The notes under the pieces were generated by a model that worked only from the letters and a program-made list of their open reading frames with translations, did no database searches and was not told the DNA's origin. From Paenibacillus albus (lineage in GTDB: Bacteria > Bacillota > Bacilli > Paenibacillales > Paenibacillaceae), in assembly GCF_003952225.1 (NCBI RefSeq), contig NZ_CP034437.1:6367001-6431000 (forward strand): a DNA stretch of 64,000 bases, in the 5' to 3' direction. This document shows positions 53,178 through 63,668 of this stretch, one piece after another (within the stretch, counting starts at the first letter, position 1; each line of letters begins with the position of its first letter). The translations under genes were made by a program, and so were the position numbers.

Positions 53178-54695
53178 TCAGCGCAGCGCGCCTATTTCGC
53201 TCCACGCAGCCGCAACCGACTCGGCTAGTCCGCGGACTTTGGATAAGTCCTCGCCCCATACCTCTCTTAAGGCGAGCATAGACTCTGCCAGTTCTTCCGG
53301 TGAACCCGCTGCAGATCGCGACCAGCAGACAGCGAGTGCTTCCAGGGCAGCTCGGTCGTCCTTCAGCTCATAGGTCGAGCCTTCGAAAGTCCGTCCCCAA
53401 TAGCGACCGTCCGCATCCGCTGACGCCTTATAATATCGCAGCAGCGCCGCGAATCCGAGCACCAGTCCATGACGCGACGGATCATGCAGCAGCGATGGCA
53501 GCAGCCGCGCCTTGAATTTGCTCACGCTGTTCATCGCAATCGCTTCAAGCTTATGCTCGATGAACGGGTTCAGAAACCGCTCCAGCACGGATTCCGCATA
53601 GCTGAGAAGCTCCTCCTTCGCAGGCAGCGGCACCGCCGGGATGATCTCGTCCCTTACCGTTCTGCGCACGAAGGAACCAAGCTCCTCGTGCTCCATCACT
53701 TCGCGCACATGCGTCAGCCCGCGCAAGATCGAGAGCGGCGTCATCAGCGTATGTGCGCCGTTCAACAGACGCACCTTGCGAAGCCGGTATGGCGTCAGAT
53801 CAGGGACCCATTTTACCTCAAGTCCGGCTTTGGCAAGTGGCAGCAAATGGTCCAGCTCCGGCTTGCCTTCAATCGCAAACAGATGATACGGCTCTGCCGT
53901 CACGAGCGCAGCATCCGAGTAGCCCCATTCCGCGAACCAATCATCAGCCTCACGCTCAGGGTAGCCAGTAACAATACGATCCACCAGCGTGTTCAGGAAA
54001 CGGTTATGCTTGCTCACCCATGCTAGGAACTCTTCCGGCAGTCCCCAGTCCTGCGCATACCGCAGCACGCATTCCCGCAGCAAGTCTCCATTGCCTTCAA
54101 GAAGCTCGCACGGCAGCAGCAGCAAGCCTTTTTCAGGCTCACCGCCGAACTTCTCATAGCGCCGATACAGCAGCAACGTCAGTTTGCCCGGATAAGACAG
54201 CACCGGCTTCCCATCCTCGTAGGCTTCCGGCGTGTAGACGAGTCCAGCCTCCGTCGTGTTCGACACCACAACCTGCAGCTGCGGCTCCTCGCCAAGCGCC
54301 AGAAAAGCATCCCACCCCGTGTACGGATCAATAAGTTTCGAGAACACGGCAATCGTATCTCTCCGCTCGACCTGTTCGCCATGCTCGAAGCCTCGAGTGA
54401 CGAGATTATAGATTCCATGCTGGTCACGCAGCTTCGCAAGCTTCGCACGGCCGCTCGGCCGCGGCTGGCACAGCGCGATGCTGCCGTTATACAAGCCTTG
54501 CTGCCGCAGCACATGAATCATCCAATCGAAGAAGCCGCGCAGAAAATTACCTTCGCCGATTTGAACAATCGTAACCGGCGATTCCATCATGAGGTCAAGC
54601 TGCTCCTGCTGCTCGCGTGCTAAGGAAGAGCGGCTAAGCGCATTCAAATCTGCGCTTGTATTTGCACTTCTACTTGTATTCATATTTGCATTCAT
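53178..54695 (-). CDS. uxaB: Tagaturonate reductase (altronate oxidoreductase)
   Basis: A 505-aa member of the mannitol dehydrogenase family. The N-terminal NAD domain has VQIGEGNFLRGFFDWMI. The C-terminal helical domain carries the catalytic Lys/Asn/His set in RLLNGAHTLMTPLSIL and FKARLLPSLL. UxaB reduces D-tagaturonate to D-altronate. It follows uxaC by 27 nt, and an AraC regulator diverges. A Ser/Asn/Ala-rich N-terminal extension of about 20 residues is extra. uxaA is not in the window. Confidence 0.93.
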   Translation of the reverse strand: MNANMNTSRSANTSADLNALSRSSLAREQQEQLDLMMESPVTIVQIGEGNFLRGFFDWMIHVLRQQGLYNGSIALCQPRPSGRAKLAKLRDQHGIYNLVTRGFEHGEQVERRDTIAVFSKLIDPYTGWDAFLALGEEPQLQVVVSNTTEAGLVYTPEAYEDGKPVLSYPGKLTLLLYRRYEKFGGEPEKGLLLLPCELLEGNGDLLRECVLRYAQDWGLPEEFLAWVSKHNRFLNTLVDRIVTGYPEREADDWFAEWGYSDAALVTAEPYHLFAIEGKPELDHLLPLAKAGLEVKWVPDLTPYRLRKVRLLNGAHTLMTPLSILRGLTHVREVMEHEELGSFVRRTVRDEIIPAVPLPAKEELLSYAESVLERFLNPFIEHKLEAIAMNSVSKFKARLLPSLLHDPSRHGLVLGFAALLRYYKASADADGRYWGRTFEGSTYELKDDRAALEALAVCWSRSAAGSPEELAESMLALREVWGEDLSKVRGLAESVAAAWSEIGALR

Positions 54696-54722
54696 ACGGA
54701 CAGCCCTCTCTTATGAGCCGAT

Positions 54723-56129
<1,407 letters not shown>

Positions 56130-56288
56130 TGCTGCTCGCACCATCCCTTTAATAGAGTCCAATCTCCTCTTCAGCATAGCGCAATATCTGCGACATTTCG
56201 TGACCAATCTTGCTCTTCCTCTTTCATTATTCACCTTTCTTGCGCTAAAATCGAACTATAAAGCCATTATCCGAATGAGGTGCTCCAA

Positions 56289-57173
56289 GTGAGGCTTATT
56301 GCAGACGAACCGCTCTCCTACGGGGATGAGGAGGGCGATTTTTTTATCCAGCAGGTTCGGCGGACGAAGCCGTTCGAGCGGAATAATCACATTCATCGAA
56401 CCTATGAAATTTACTATCAGGTGTCGGGACAGCGATATCATTTTATAGATGACCGATCCTATACCATCGTTGCCGGCGATCTCGTGTTCGTGAACAAGCA
56501 TGTCGTGCACAACTCCGCCGCCTTCGGACCGCTTGCGCATGAGCGTATCGTCATTAATTTCAGCGACGCTTTTCTCGGCGAGGGCCATCCGCTTCACCAT
56601 CCGTCGCTCTTCGAGCCGTTCGCGAATAACGCCCTTCTGCTGCGGCTGAACTCCGAGGAGCAAGCGTTTGTCCACCAGCTCCTTGCCAAAATGGTTGCCG
56701 AAACCATCGAGCGCCGCCTCGGCTACGAAACGTATTTGCGCGTGCTGCTCACAGAGCTGCTGCTCTTCGCCGCTAGGCATCCGGCTGTGCAAGAGGAGCA
56801 TCATCGTATCGGCGGCGGTTCCGCTTCGGCGGCAGCTGTCAGCCCGCTCCAGCACAAAATCTCCGAGGTCGTCCAGCACATCAACGAGCACTACGACACG
56901 AAGCTTGTTCTCGCAGACCTCGCGAAGCGCTTCTTCATGAGCCCGTACTATCTCAGCCGCAGCTTCAAGACGATCACGGGCTTTACGCTCGTCGAATACA
57001 TCCATCTGACGCGGGTGCGCGAAGCACAGCGGCTGCTCAAGGAGACCGAGCTGAAGGTGATCGTGATTGCCGAGCGGACCGGGTTTGAGAACACGGGGCA
57101 TTTTGACAGAATCTTCAAGAAGGTGGCGGGCACGACGCCGCTGGGGTTTCGGAAGCTGGGGCGGCAGGGGTAG
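56289..57173 (+). CDS. AraC-family regulator, divergent from uxaC
   Basis: 294 aa. An N-terminal cupin (AraC_binding; HIHRTYEIYYQVSGQRYHFIDD) covers about 1-110. The C-terminal double helix-turn-helix (about 195-294) ends FENTGHFDRIFKKVAGTTPLGFR. GTG 56289 lies 8 nt behind GAGG and is preferred to GTG 56280. It is divergently placed across about 160 bp from uxaC-uxaB and probably activates them in response to a uronate or its isomer. Confidence 0.9.
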   Translation: MRLIADEPLSYGDEEGDFFIQQVRRTKPFERNNHIHRTYEIYYQVSGQRYHFIDDRSYTIVAGDLVFVNKHVVHNSAAFGPLAHERIVINFSDAFLGEGHPLHHPSLFEPFANNALLLRLNSEEQAFVHQLLAKMVAETIERRLGYETYLRVLLTELLLFAARHPAVQEEHHRIGGGSASAAAVSPLQHKISEVVQHINEHYDTKLVLADLAKRFFMSPYYLSRSFKTITGFTLVEYIHLTRVREAQRLLKETELKVIVIAERTGFENTGHFDRIFKKVAGTTPLGFRKLGRQG

Positions 57174-57214
57174 CGCACTAGCGCTCTCTGATGGCTCGCC
57201 CACTATTCGAGCTT

Positions 57215-57400
57215 CTAACGGTTCCTACAGCGCTTATTTGCCCATTTTCCGACTCATTTCAGCGCTAACGGTTACCAGAGAGGCTATTGGAGTAAATTGG
57301 ACGTTGGACACCTCTTTCTGGGCCAAATAGCATCGCTAGGAACCGTTAGAGTTTAATTAGCACCATTTCCCGTCAAATAAGACCGCTGGTAACCGTTAGA
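57215..57400. repeat. Two direct + two inverted 50-bp modules
   Basis: This is the gap after the AraC gene. CTAACGGTT starts direct modules at 57215 and 57265 (50 bp apart). AACCGTTAG occurs inverted at 57341 and 57391 (50 bp apart). Module 1 matches inverted module 3 (GGTTCCT) and module 2 matches inverted module 4 (GGTTACCAG). The layout is the same as at 19783-19966, and the TTATTTGCC...ATTTTCCG body is shared with other arrays in the window. Confidence 0.88.
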
Positions 57401-57485
57401 GGTGATTAGAGGATGAGCAGCAGATAGCATCCACCGCGCGGCTTCATATACCTTTCTATGATTAGGAGATAGGAGTGGAATTTCA

Positions 57486-57982
57486 ATGACCAAGAACAGT
57501 GATAGTAGCAGCTTCCATCGGCATATGGGCGTTTACGGCATTTGCTGTGCTAATAACCGGATTCTCGTCATTCGCAAAATTTTGGGACCCTACACTGGAC
57601 GATATGATCTGCCTGGCGGTCGGCTGGAGAAGCTGGAAACCTTGGAGCAAGGAATAATTAGGGAACTCCGCGAGGAAACAGGTTATACCGTTCGCACGCT
57701 TCAAAATATCGGGGTCTGCGATTTTACCGTAACGTGGACTATGAAAGATGATACGATAGAGAATTTACATCACATCGCGATTCTTTATGAGGCAGCCGTT
57801 GACACCGATGAGCTGACGAGCACAATTGATGCTTTCGAAGGCCAGGATTCCAACGGAGCTGCTTGGCTGGCGCTTGAAGAAGTAACTGCCGCCAATTCGT
57901 CTCCCTCGTAATACGGGCGATGGAGTGGATACGTACGGGCGTTATTCCTTTGGCGAGCAGCGCCTTCGATTATAGAAGCTAA
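57486..57982 (+). pseudogene. Nudix hydrolase with a 3' frameshift
   Basis: The Nudix box GGRLEKLETLEQG...RELREETGY (GX5EX7REUXEEXGU) is intact at about residues 43-66, so the catalytic part is complete. Frame 1 stops at 57911 just after AANSSPS. One extra C in the CCC run at 57903-57905 instead gives NSSPLVIRAMEWIRTGVIP and a natural stop at 57982, for a protein of 165 aa. The downstream frame is plainly coding. This is either a real deletion that replaces the last 25 residues or a sequencing error. The enzyme would hydrolyse a nucleoside diphosphate derivative. GGAGTGG precedes ATG. Confidence 0.82.
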
Positions 57983-58013
57983 GCCAACCTTCACGCTCCA
58001 ACACCGCAGACAA

Positions 58014-58040
58014 CAAAAAAGGCAGCCCCCACAGGCTGCC
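58014..58040 (-). terminator. Terminator of the third response-regulator gene
   Basis: GGCAGCC-TGTGG(G)-GGCTGCC followed by TTTTTTG on the minus strand, 16 nt after the stop. Confidence 0.88.
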
Positions 58041-58055
58041 CTCCCCTCCCTATAT

Positions 58056-59717
58056 TCAAACCCGCTGTACCGCAGCCTTCGTGCGATACTCCATCGCCGA
58101 GATGCCTTCCATCTCGCGGAAGACGCGGTTGAACTGCTTCGCGTTCTCGAAGCCGACGCGTTCGCTCACTTCGTAGACTTTGCAGTCCGCTTCCTCCAGC
58201 AGCAGCGACTTCGCCTTCTCGATCCGCACCTTCTTCAGGTACGTGACGAAGCTCTCGCCGGTGAACTCTTTGAACGACTGGCTGAAATACGAATAGTTGA
58301 GCGAAACATGGTTGGACACCATTGCCATGTTCAGATCGCGGTGATAATTCTCGTGAATGTAGCAGACCGCCTTCTTCATCTCTTTATGCTCCGCATGCAC
58401 CGAGCGCAGGCTGCGCACGTAATCGCTGAGCCGCAGCAGCAGGTCTTCCACACCGTGAAAATAATCATGGATCGTCTCAAAATTGTAGATGCTGCCGACC
58501 TTCTTGTAGATGCGCAGAATTTCCACCGACTCTTCGCCGTAACGGTTGAAGACGCTGTCGAAGACAAGCTCGTTCAGCTGCCTGCTAGTCTCCTCGATAT
58601 ACGCCATATCGAAAGACGCCAGTCTCTTCGCATCAAGCAGCTCGGTCAGAATCGCCTTCATTTCCTTATCACGGTCGGTGCCGAGCATGTTGGCGAGCTT
58701 CCGAATCTCTTCAAGAGGCACCTGACTTTCACCCGAGCGCTCTCTCCCCCGGTCGAACTGCAGCAGCTGCGACTCGCCGCTTGTCTGCAAGAATCCATAC
58801 CCTAGCGCTTCGCGCGCTTCTTCGTATGCCGCTTTCACTCCACCCGCCGCATACATCCGGCCGCTGATGCCAATCTGCCCCGCCATCTTATGCATCTGCA
58901 TGAACGCGACTAGCTTCTCCAACGGCTCAGCAGATTCGCACAACAGCACGAACCGGTCGTCCTTATCTTTAAAATAAAACCGGATGCCTCCGCCAAGCTC
59001 CGCCGCGACAAGCGCCTCAAGCTGTCCAGCTCGGCTGCCCCCAGCAAGCTTTAGCAGCGCGACAACGTAACCGGCCGAAGGCGAGCTTTGCGCTCCTGAT
59101 GCTGCTCCTGCCAATGCTTCTGCTTCTGCTTCTGCTCCTGCTCCTCCCGCTTCTGCTGCCCCTGTCCATGCCTCACCACCGCTTGGCACAACCGCGCGCC
59201 AGCCCGCTTTCTCGCACCGCTCCGCAATCTCCGCCTCTTCCATAGCTGGATGCAGGAAGATATAGTTCAGCTGGCTCGCCAGCAGCTCATCCCGATAATG
59301 ATGCACCTCTTCAAGCCGTTCGGTCAGCTGCGCCCGTCGCGCAAGCTCCTGTTCCACCCGCGCAAGCGAAGCGAACAGCTCATCCCGCACAATTGGCTTG
59401 AGCAGATATTCCTTCACGTCGTACAGCATCGCTTCTTTTGCATACTGGAAGTCATCGTGCCCGCTCAGAATCATCATAACCGGCCTCTGCTCCGGTTCTA
59501 GCGCCTGCACCTCCCGGATCAGTGCCAATCCATCCATGCCCGGCATCCGAATATCGGTAATGACAAGCTCGATACCGCCTTCGCGGATAAGCGCCAAAGC
59601 TTCCTCACCCTCAGCGGCGAACTGGATCTGATAGCTCCCCGGAATTCCGCGCTCGATGATCGCCCGAAGTCCCAGCCGAATGTTTTTCTCATCATCGACA
59701 ATTAATAAGTTCCGCAT
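58056..59717 (-). CDS. YesN-type response regulator with low-complexity linker
   Basis: 553 aa. The receiver domain has LLIVDDE and D55 in VITDIRMPG, and a middle region runs to about 430. The AraC helix-turn-helix is C-terminal (NAKQFNRVFREMEGISAMEYR). An Ala/Glu/Gly-rich stretch at about residues 185-212 (AEAEAEA type) interrupts the middle region and is encoded by GC-rich near-repetitive DNA. The start lies one base after the kinase stop. It probably drives the importer at 61837 and beyond. Confidence 0.92.
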   Translation of the reverse strand: MRNLLIVDDEKNIRLGLRAIIERGIPGSYQIQFAAEGEEALALIREGGIELVITDIRMPGMDGLALIREVQALEPEQRPVMMILSGHDDFQYAKEAMLYDVKEYLLKPIVRDELFASLARVEQELARRAQLTERLEEVHHYRDELLASQLNYIFLHPAMEEAEIAERCEKAGWRAVVPSGGEAWTGAAEAGGAGAEAEAEALAGAASGAQSSPSAGYVVALLKLAGGSRAGQLEALVAAELGGGIRFYFKDKDDRFVLLCESAEPLEKLVAFMQMHKMAGQIGISGRMYAAGGVKAAYEEAREALGYGFLQTSGESQLLQFDRGRERSGESQVPLEEIRKLANMLGTDRDKEMKAILTELLDAKRLASFDMAYIEETSRQLNELVFDSVFNRYGEESVEILRIYKKVGSIYNFETIHDYFHGVEDLLLRLSDYVRSLRSVHAEHKEMKKAVCYIHENYHRDLNMAMVSNHVSLNYSYFSQSFKEFTGESFVTYLKKVRIEKAKSLLLEEADCKVYEVSERVGFENAKQFNRVFREMEGISAMEYRTKAAVQRV

Positions 59718-59718
59718 G

Positions 59719-61638
59719 TCAGCTCAGCCCTCCGTTCCAGATAAAATAAGGAATTCGCATAATGACACGCGTATGCGCGCCTTCGCTGCTCTCCACATGT
59801 AAGCCGTACTCTTTGCCATAGAACAGCTGGATCCGCTGATGCACGTTGCGCAGCCCAATGCCGCTGCCTTCAGTCTGATTCTCTTGCGCTGCCGCCACCT
59901 CTATATGACCTTTGCCCGCGCCAGGCCACACGTCTTCCCGGCCAATCTTCCGATTCAGCTCCGCCGTCTGCTCCGGCGTCATGCCTGTGCCATTGTCGGC
60001 AATTTCAAGCACAATGCTCGTGTCCGCCACGACCGCGGAGATGGTAATAACGAGGCCCCGCTCCTCTGACGCTTTCCACTTCATGCCATGCTTGACGGAG
60101 TTCTCGACGATGGGCTGCAGCGACATTTTGAGCAATTCCTGCTCCAGGAAGTCCGGCGGCACATCAATATTGAGACTGACCGTATGATCGAACCGCACAT
60201 TCATTATGGCAATGTAATTCGTAATATGACCGAGCTCATCCTTCAGCCGCACGTACTCACTCGTCCATTTGAGGTTGTAGCGCATCATCCCGCCAAGCGA
60301 GGTGAGCGCATCGGAGATGACGGGCTGATTCTCAATCTCCGCGAGCATCTTAATGTTCTCGAGCGTGTTGTAGAGGAAGTGAGAATCAATCTGATTCTTC
60401 AGCGTCCGCAGCTCTGCCTCCTTAGAAGCCGCCTGCTTCGTGACGGCATCGGCGATAAGCTCGTTGATTTTTTTCAGCATTTTGCGAAAATGATGGGCCA
60501 GCTCTCCGACCTCGCCGCCACCGCGAATGGTGAAGTCAAAGTTAAAGTCGCCCTGACGCACCCGCTTCATAAAGTCCGACAGTGTATGCAGCTTCTTTAG
60601 AATAATCGCATTCAGAAAGTACGTCGAAATCGACAGAATGACGAGCAGCAGAATGTTGACGAAAATGATTTTGTTCCGCGATTTGTTAATGTCTGCGAAC
60701 ACGTTCTTCAGCGAAACAACATTAAACACGTAAGCGTCCAGCTTATCAATATGGATATAGTTGCCGAGGAATGGCGTGCCTTTCTGCTCGAACAGGAAGT
60801 GTCCGCTGCCGTCTCCGGTCAGATGCTTGTTCAGCTCATGTTGAATGTCGCTCTCCGTTAAGCCGACAGTACCGAGGAAGCTGCTTCCTGCGTTACGGAA
60901 CATTTTGCCCTCGCGGTCGACGATGAACATCTGGGACTGGCCTTCTCCTTGGCTCTGATACACGTTCGGGAAGAAATTCGTCAGCAGCATATCGACCTGC
61001 ATGATGCCGACATGCCTGCCTGCCGGATACTCGATCTCGCGCAGCAGCGACAGCTTCGGCCTCGATTCCTTCGCATCCGCCACAATCGGGCGAATCGGTT
61101 CCCGGTCCATTCGGTCAAAATACCACAGCTCCGTACCGTTCAGCTCATTCACCTTCTTATACCAAGGCTCTGCAGCCATGCGGCGCTCCAGTAGAATGAC
61201 CGGCCATATCTCGTTAATCTGCTTATTGTTCGAGAACAGCCGAATATGCTCGATGTTGGGATTGTTGAACTGCAGCCGCAGGATGTTGGAGACAGCCGTC
61301 GTATCGAACGCAATAAGCTCCGACGCATTAGGCTCGCTCGTCCGCTCCAAGTAATAAAGCACCTCTTTATCCGAAATCGACAGTTGCGCCGCACGTTCCA
61401 TCGTCTCGACGTTGTTGTTCATATTGACGCGCTCGATCTCAAGCGTATTCTCATACTTCTTGATGATATCCTTCATATAATTGTCCTTCAGCTCTTTGAA
61501 GATAATGAAGGAGATAAAGAGAGTTGGCAGAAGGAGAATAAGAATATACGAGAAGAAGAGTCTCTTCTGAAGGGACAGCTGCTCCAGCTTGTATAGCATC
61601 TCTCGACTTGTCATTCGCAACCGATTCATCATGCACAT
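59719..61638 (-). CDS. YesM-type sensor histidine kinase
   Basis: 639 aa. The N-terminal span FFSYILILLLPTLFISFII is followed by an extracellular sensor (about 50-300) and a second span (IIFVNILLLVILSISTYFL). A HAMP domain, the phospho-acceptor motif DSHFLYNTLENI (Asp-Ser where Asn-Pro is usual), and a HATPase with IVENSVKHGMKW and DNGTGM follow. ATG 61638 or the ATG pair at 61632/61629 could start it. It is cotranscribed with the regulator; a large imperfect palindrome lies upstream. Confidence 0.92.
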   Translation of the reverse strand: MCMMNRLRMTSREMLYKLEQLSLQKRLFFSYILILLLPTLFISFIIFKELKDNYMKDIIKKYENTLEIERVNMNNNVETMERAAQLSISDKEVLYYLERTSEPNASELIAFDTTAVSNILRLQFNNPNIEHIRLFSNNKQINEIWPVILLERRMAAEPWYKKVNELNGTELWYFDRMDREPIRPIVADAKESRPKLSLLREIEYPAGRHVGIMQVDMLLTNFFPNVYQSQGEGQSQMFIVDREGKMFRNAGSSFLGTVGLTESDIQHELNKHLTGDGSGHFLFEQKGTPFLGNYIHIDKLDAYVFNVVSLKNVFADINKSRNKIIFVNILLLVILSISTYFLNAIILKKLHTLSDFMKRVRQGDFNFDFTIRGGGEVGELAHHFRKMLKKINELIADAVTKQAASKEAELRTLKNQIDSHFLYNTLENIKMLAEIENQPVISDALTSLGGMMRYNLKWTSEYVRLKDELGHITNYIAIMNVRFDHTVSLNIDVPPDFLEQELLKMSLQPIVENSVKHGMKWKASEERGLVITISAVVADTSIVLEIADNGTGMTPEQTAELNRKIGREDVWPGAGKGHIEVAAAQENQTEGSGIGLRNVHQRIQLFYGKEYGLHVESSEGAHTRVIMRIPYFIWNGGLS

Positions 61639-61710
61639 GCAACCGCCTTCAGAAGAGTTAAGTGAAAACGGCTGACGCCGTCCTTTGGCAAAAGCTTACG
61701 TTTCGCGGTG

Positions 61711-61756
61711 ACATTATAGAAATTTATACAGGTGACACTTATAAATTCTATAATGT
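61711..61756. promoter_or_regulatory. Large imperfect palindrome before the third two-component operon
   Basis: ACATTATAGAAATTTATA (61711-61728) and TATAAATTCTATAATGT (61740-61756) are inverted copies differing by one extra A, around an 11-nt spacer. Each arm includes a TATAAT-like -10 sequence in the outward direction. It lies about 73 nt before the kinase ATG and may be the promoter with its operator. Confidence 0.6.
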
Positions 61757-61788
61757 TAGAGTAGACTCGCAAAACGGGCATAAACAGC

Positions 61789-61818
61789 CGGCGGATAGTC
61801 CACCGGCTGTTCACCTTT
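61789..61818 (-). terminator. Terminator/attenuator after the binding-protein gene
   Basis: AACAGCCGG.GGA-CTAT-(T)CCGCCGGCTGTT; the minus strand continues TTATG, a short U-tract. It separates the importer from the kinase genes. Confidence 0.75.
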
Positions 61819-61836
61819 GCAGAAACGTGAATGCTA

Positions 61837-63576
61837 TTATTTCAGAAACTCTTTCAGCTTCGCTACATTATCCTCATAATGGCTCTGCTGGTAAGCCTGA
61901 ACCTTGTCGAGTCCAGCGTCTTTGCGCTTCTCGAGGAATTCGGCGTACAGCTTGTCGAAGTCCGCATCGGATTTGCTCAAGATCAGCTTAGGCAGCGTTT
62001 TGCCCCAAGTTTGACCGATCTTCGTATTCGCAATGCCTTCCTCGGAGTTGCCCGTCGGATCGATCTGGTCGAATTGCGAGAAGCTTGTCGTCTTGCCCTT
62101 CGTCCAATCTTCCATTTGCTTGGAAGGCTCCACGCTTGGCGGCGCCCACTGCAGGTTCATGTTCGTGTCCATCAGCATCCAGAACGTATACGATGCGCCG
62201 TATTTCTTATCGAACGCGGAGCGGTCTTTGTTGAGCAGCTCAAGCACTTCCGGCTTGAATGTCGCCTTGCCGTCCACTTCATCGTACGTCTCGCCCGGAA
62301 TACCCATGTACAAGTCTTTGTTGCCTTCTTCACTGATGAGGTAGCTCAGGAACTTGATGGCTCTTGCTTTGTCCTTCACGTTCTTCGAGATGAGCGTTAC
62401 CGTCCAGCCAGAGATGCCAGGGCCGGACAAGGTTGGCGGATCTTGCGCTTCATCGCCAGGTCCGTCTATCGCGATGTATACGGAGTTCGGGTCTTTCGCG
62501 TACAGCGCATTCTGTTGAGCGGCAAAGTCACTGCGTTGATACAGCATTGCGAAGTAACGGCCTTGCGCAATTTTCTCTTCCATTTGCGGACGTTTGTCGA
62601 TGAAGATGTCCTTCGCGAGCAAGCCCATTTCATTCGCTTTGCGGAACGTCTTCAGCCAGCCGAGGTATTCAGCATCCGTGCGGCGGTCGTACAGCTTGCC
62701 ATCCTTCTCGTATGGCACAGCCAGGAAGTTCTGCAGGTAACCTTCAAGCGAGTAGTTGCCTGTCTCTGTGAATTCATGCAAGCCGAGCGGAATGAGCGGC
62801 TGCCCGTTTACTTCAGGGAACTTCTCTTTAGCCAGCTTCAGCGCGTTCAGGAACCCTTCCTTCGTGCGCATGTCCGGCTTGCCGAGCGCTTCGTACATAT
62901 CTTTGCGAACGACGAACGTTTGGTTCGACGTGTAATCTCCGGAGAACTTCTCAAAATCCTTCGGCGACGACGACGCATTCGGATAGCCGTAGAAGTTGCC
63001 GTCCGGCTGCGTGTACCACGACGTCTTCGCGCCGTCAGCTACTTTAAAGAAGTATGGGTCGTACTGCTCTGCCAGCTTATTCAGCGGCTCTACCATTCCG
63101 CCTTCGATCATTTTCTTCACGCCGTCCTCATACCAGCCAAGCGTAATGAAGTCTGGCAGCGATCCGGAAGCAATCATCGTATTCAACTTCTCATTCTCAT
63201 TGCCTGCCGGCACGATGAAGTTGATGTTAACGCCGGTTTTCTTCGTAATGTATTGGGAAGTTGCATCTACGCCCCACTTGTTCGGGAACCAGGAGAAGTT
63301 GAGATACCAGTCGAACGTAATCGGCGACGTATCGGACTTCCAGCCCGGCTCGTCTGGGTTCGCCGCAGCTGCCGTGTTATCCGCTTTGGCATCTTTCGTT
63401 GCTGCTGTGTTGGCGTCTGTTGTTGTATTCGCGGTTTTGTTGCTGTTGTCGGTGCCGCTGTTGCTGCTCGTATTCTTGCTGTTATCGTTGCTATTGCTCG
63501 AGCAAGCTGCCATGGTGAAGACTAAAGCAAGTACCGACATGAAAGCAATGACGCGATGAAGCTTTCCTTTTCTCAT
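61837..63576 (-). CDS. Large carbohydrate ABC transporter substrate-binding lipoprotein
   Basis: A 579-aa LipO/YtcQ-type binding protein. The signal sequence ends in the lipobox TMAACS, followed by a roughly 60-residue Asn/Ser/Thr/Ala/Asp-rich tether and the two-lobed domain (ITFDWYLNFSWFPNKWG; DFITLGWYEDGVKKM). Its ligand is unknown. It follows a permease gene cut by the window end and precedes a two-component pair, the usual order for such importers. AAGGGGAAG precedes ATG 63576. A long frame on the opposite strand here is not considered coding. Confidence 0.93.
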   Translation of the reverse strand: MRKGKLHRVIAFMSVLALVFTMAACSSNSNDNSKNTSSNSGTDNSNKTANTTTDANTAATKDAKADNTAAAANPDEPGWKSDTSPITFDWYLNFSWFPNKWGVDATSQYITKKTGVNINFIVPAGNENEKLNTMIASGSLPDFITLGWYEDGVKKMIEGGMVEPLNKLAEQYDPYFFKVADGAKTSWYTQPDGNFYGYPNASSSPKDFEKFSGDYTSNQTFVVRKDMYEALGKPDMRTKEGFLNALKLAKEKFPEVNGQPLIPLGLHEFTETGNYSLEGYLQNFLAVPYEKDGKLYDRRTDAEYLGWLKTFRKANEMGLLAKDIFIDKRPQMEEKIAQGRYFAMLYQRSDFAAQQNALYAKDPNSVYIAIDGPGDEAQDPPTLSGPGISGWTVTLISKNVKDKARAIKFLSYLISEEGNKDLYMGIPGETYDEVDGKATFKPEVLELLNKDRSAFDKKYGASYTFWMLMDTNMNLQWAPPSVEPSKQMEDWTKGKTTSFSQFDQIDPTGNSEEGIANTKIGQTWGKTLPKLILSKSDADFDKLYAEFLEKRKDAGLDKVQAYQQSHYEDNVAKLKEFLK

Positions 63577-63619
63577 GTGCTCTTCCCCTTTGCTTCGCTT
63601 ATTATAAGGTCATCCCCGG

Positions 63620-63633
63620 TGCAAGCGCTACCA
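63620..63633. promoter_or_regulatory. Putative cre (CcpA) site
   Basis: TGCAAGCGCTACCA fits TGNAANCGNWNNCA. It lies 43 nt before the ATG of the binding-protein gene, nearly the same distance as the site at 13094 from its operon. It could set binding-protein expression separately from the upstream permeases. Confidence 0.5.
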
Positions 63634-63668
63634 GTTCCGACGAAAAACCAACTTTTGGAGCAGATGCT

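Noticed and set aside
61831..63525. 564-codon open frame on the plus strand
   Set aside because: It is antisense to a clear binding-protein gene with signal peptide and ribosome site; the translation is Arg/Val/Leu-rich without any recognisable motif.
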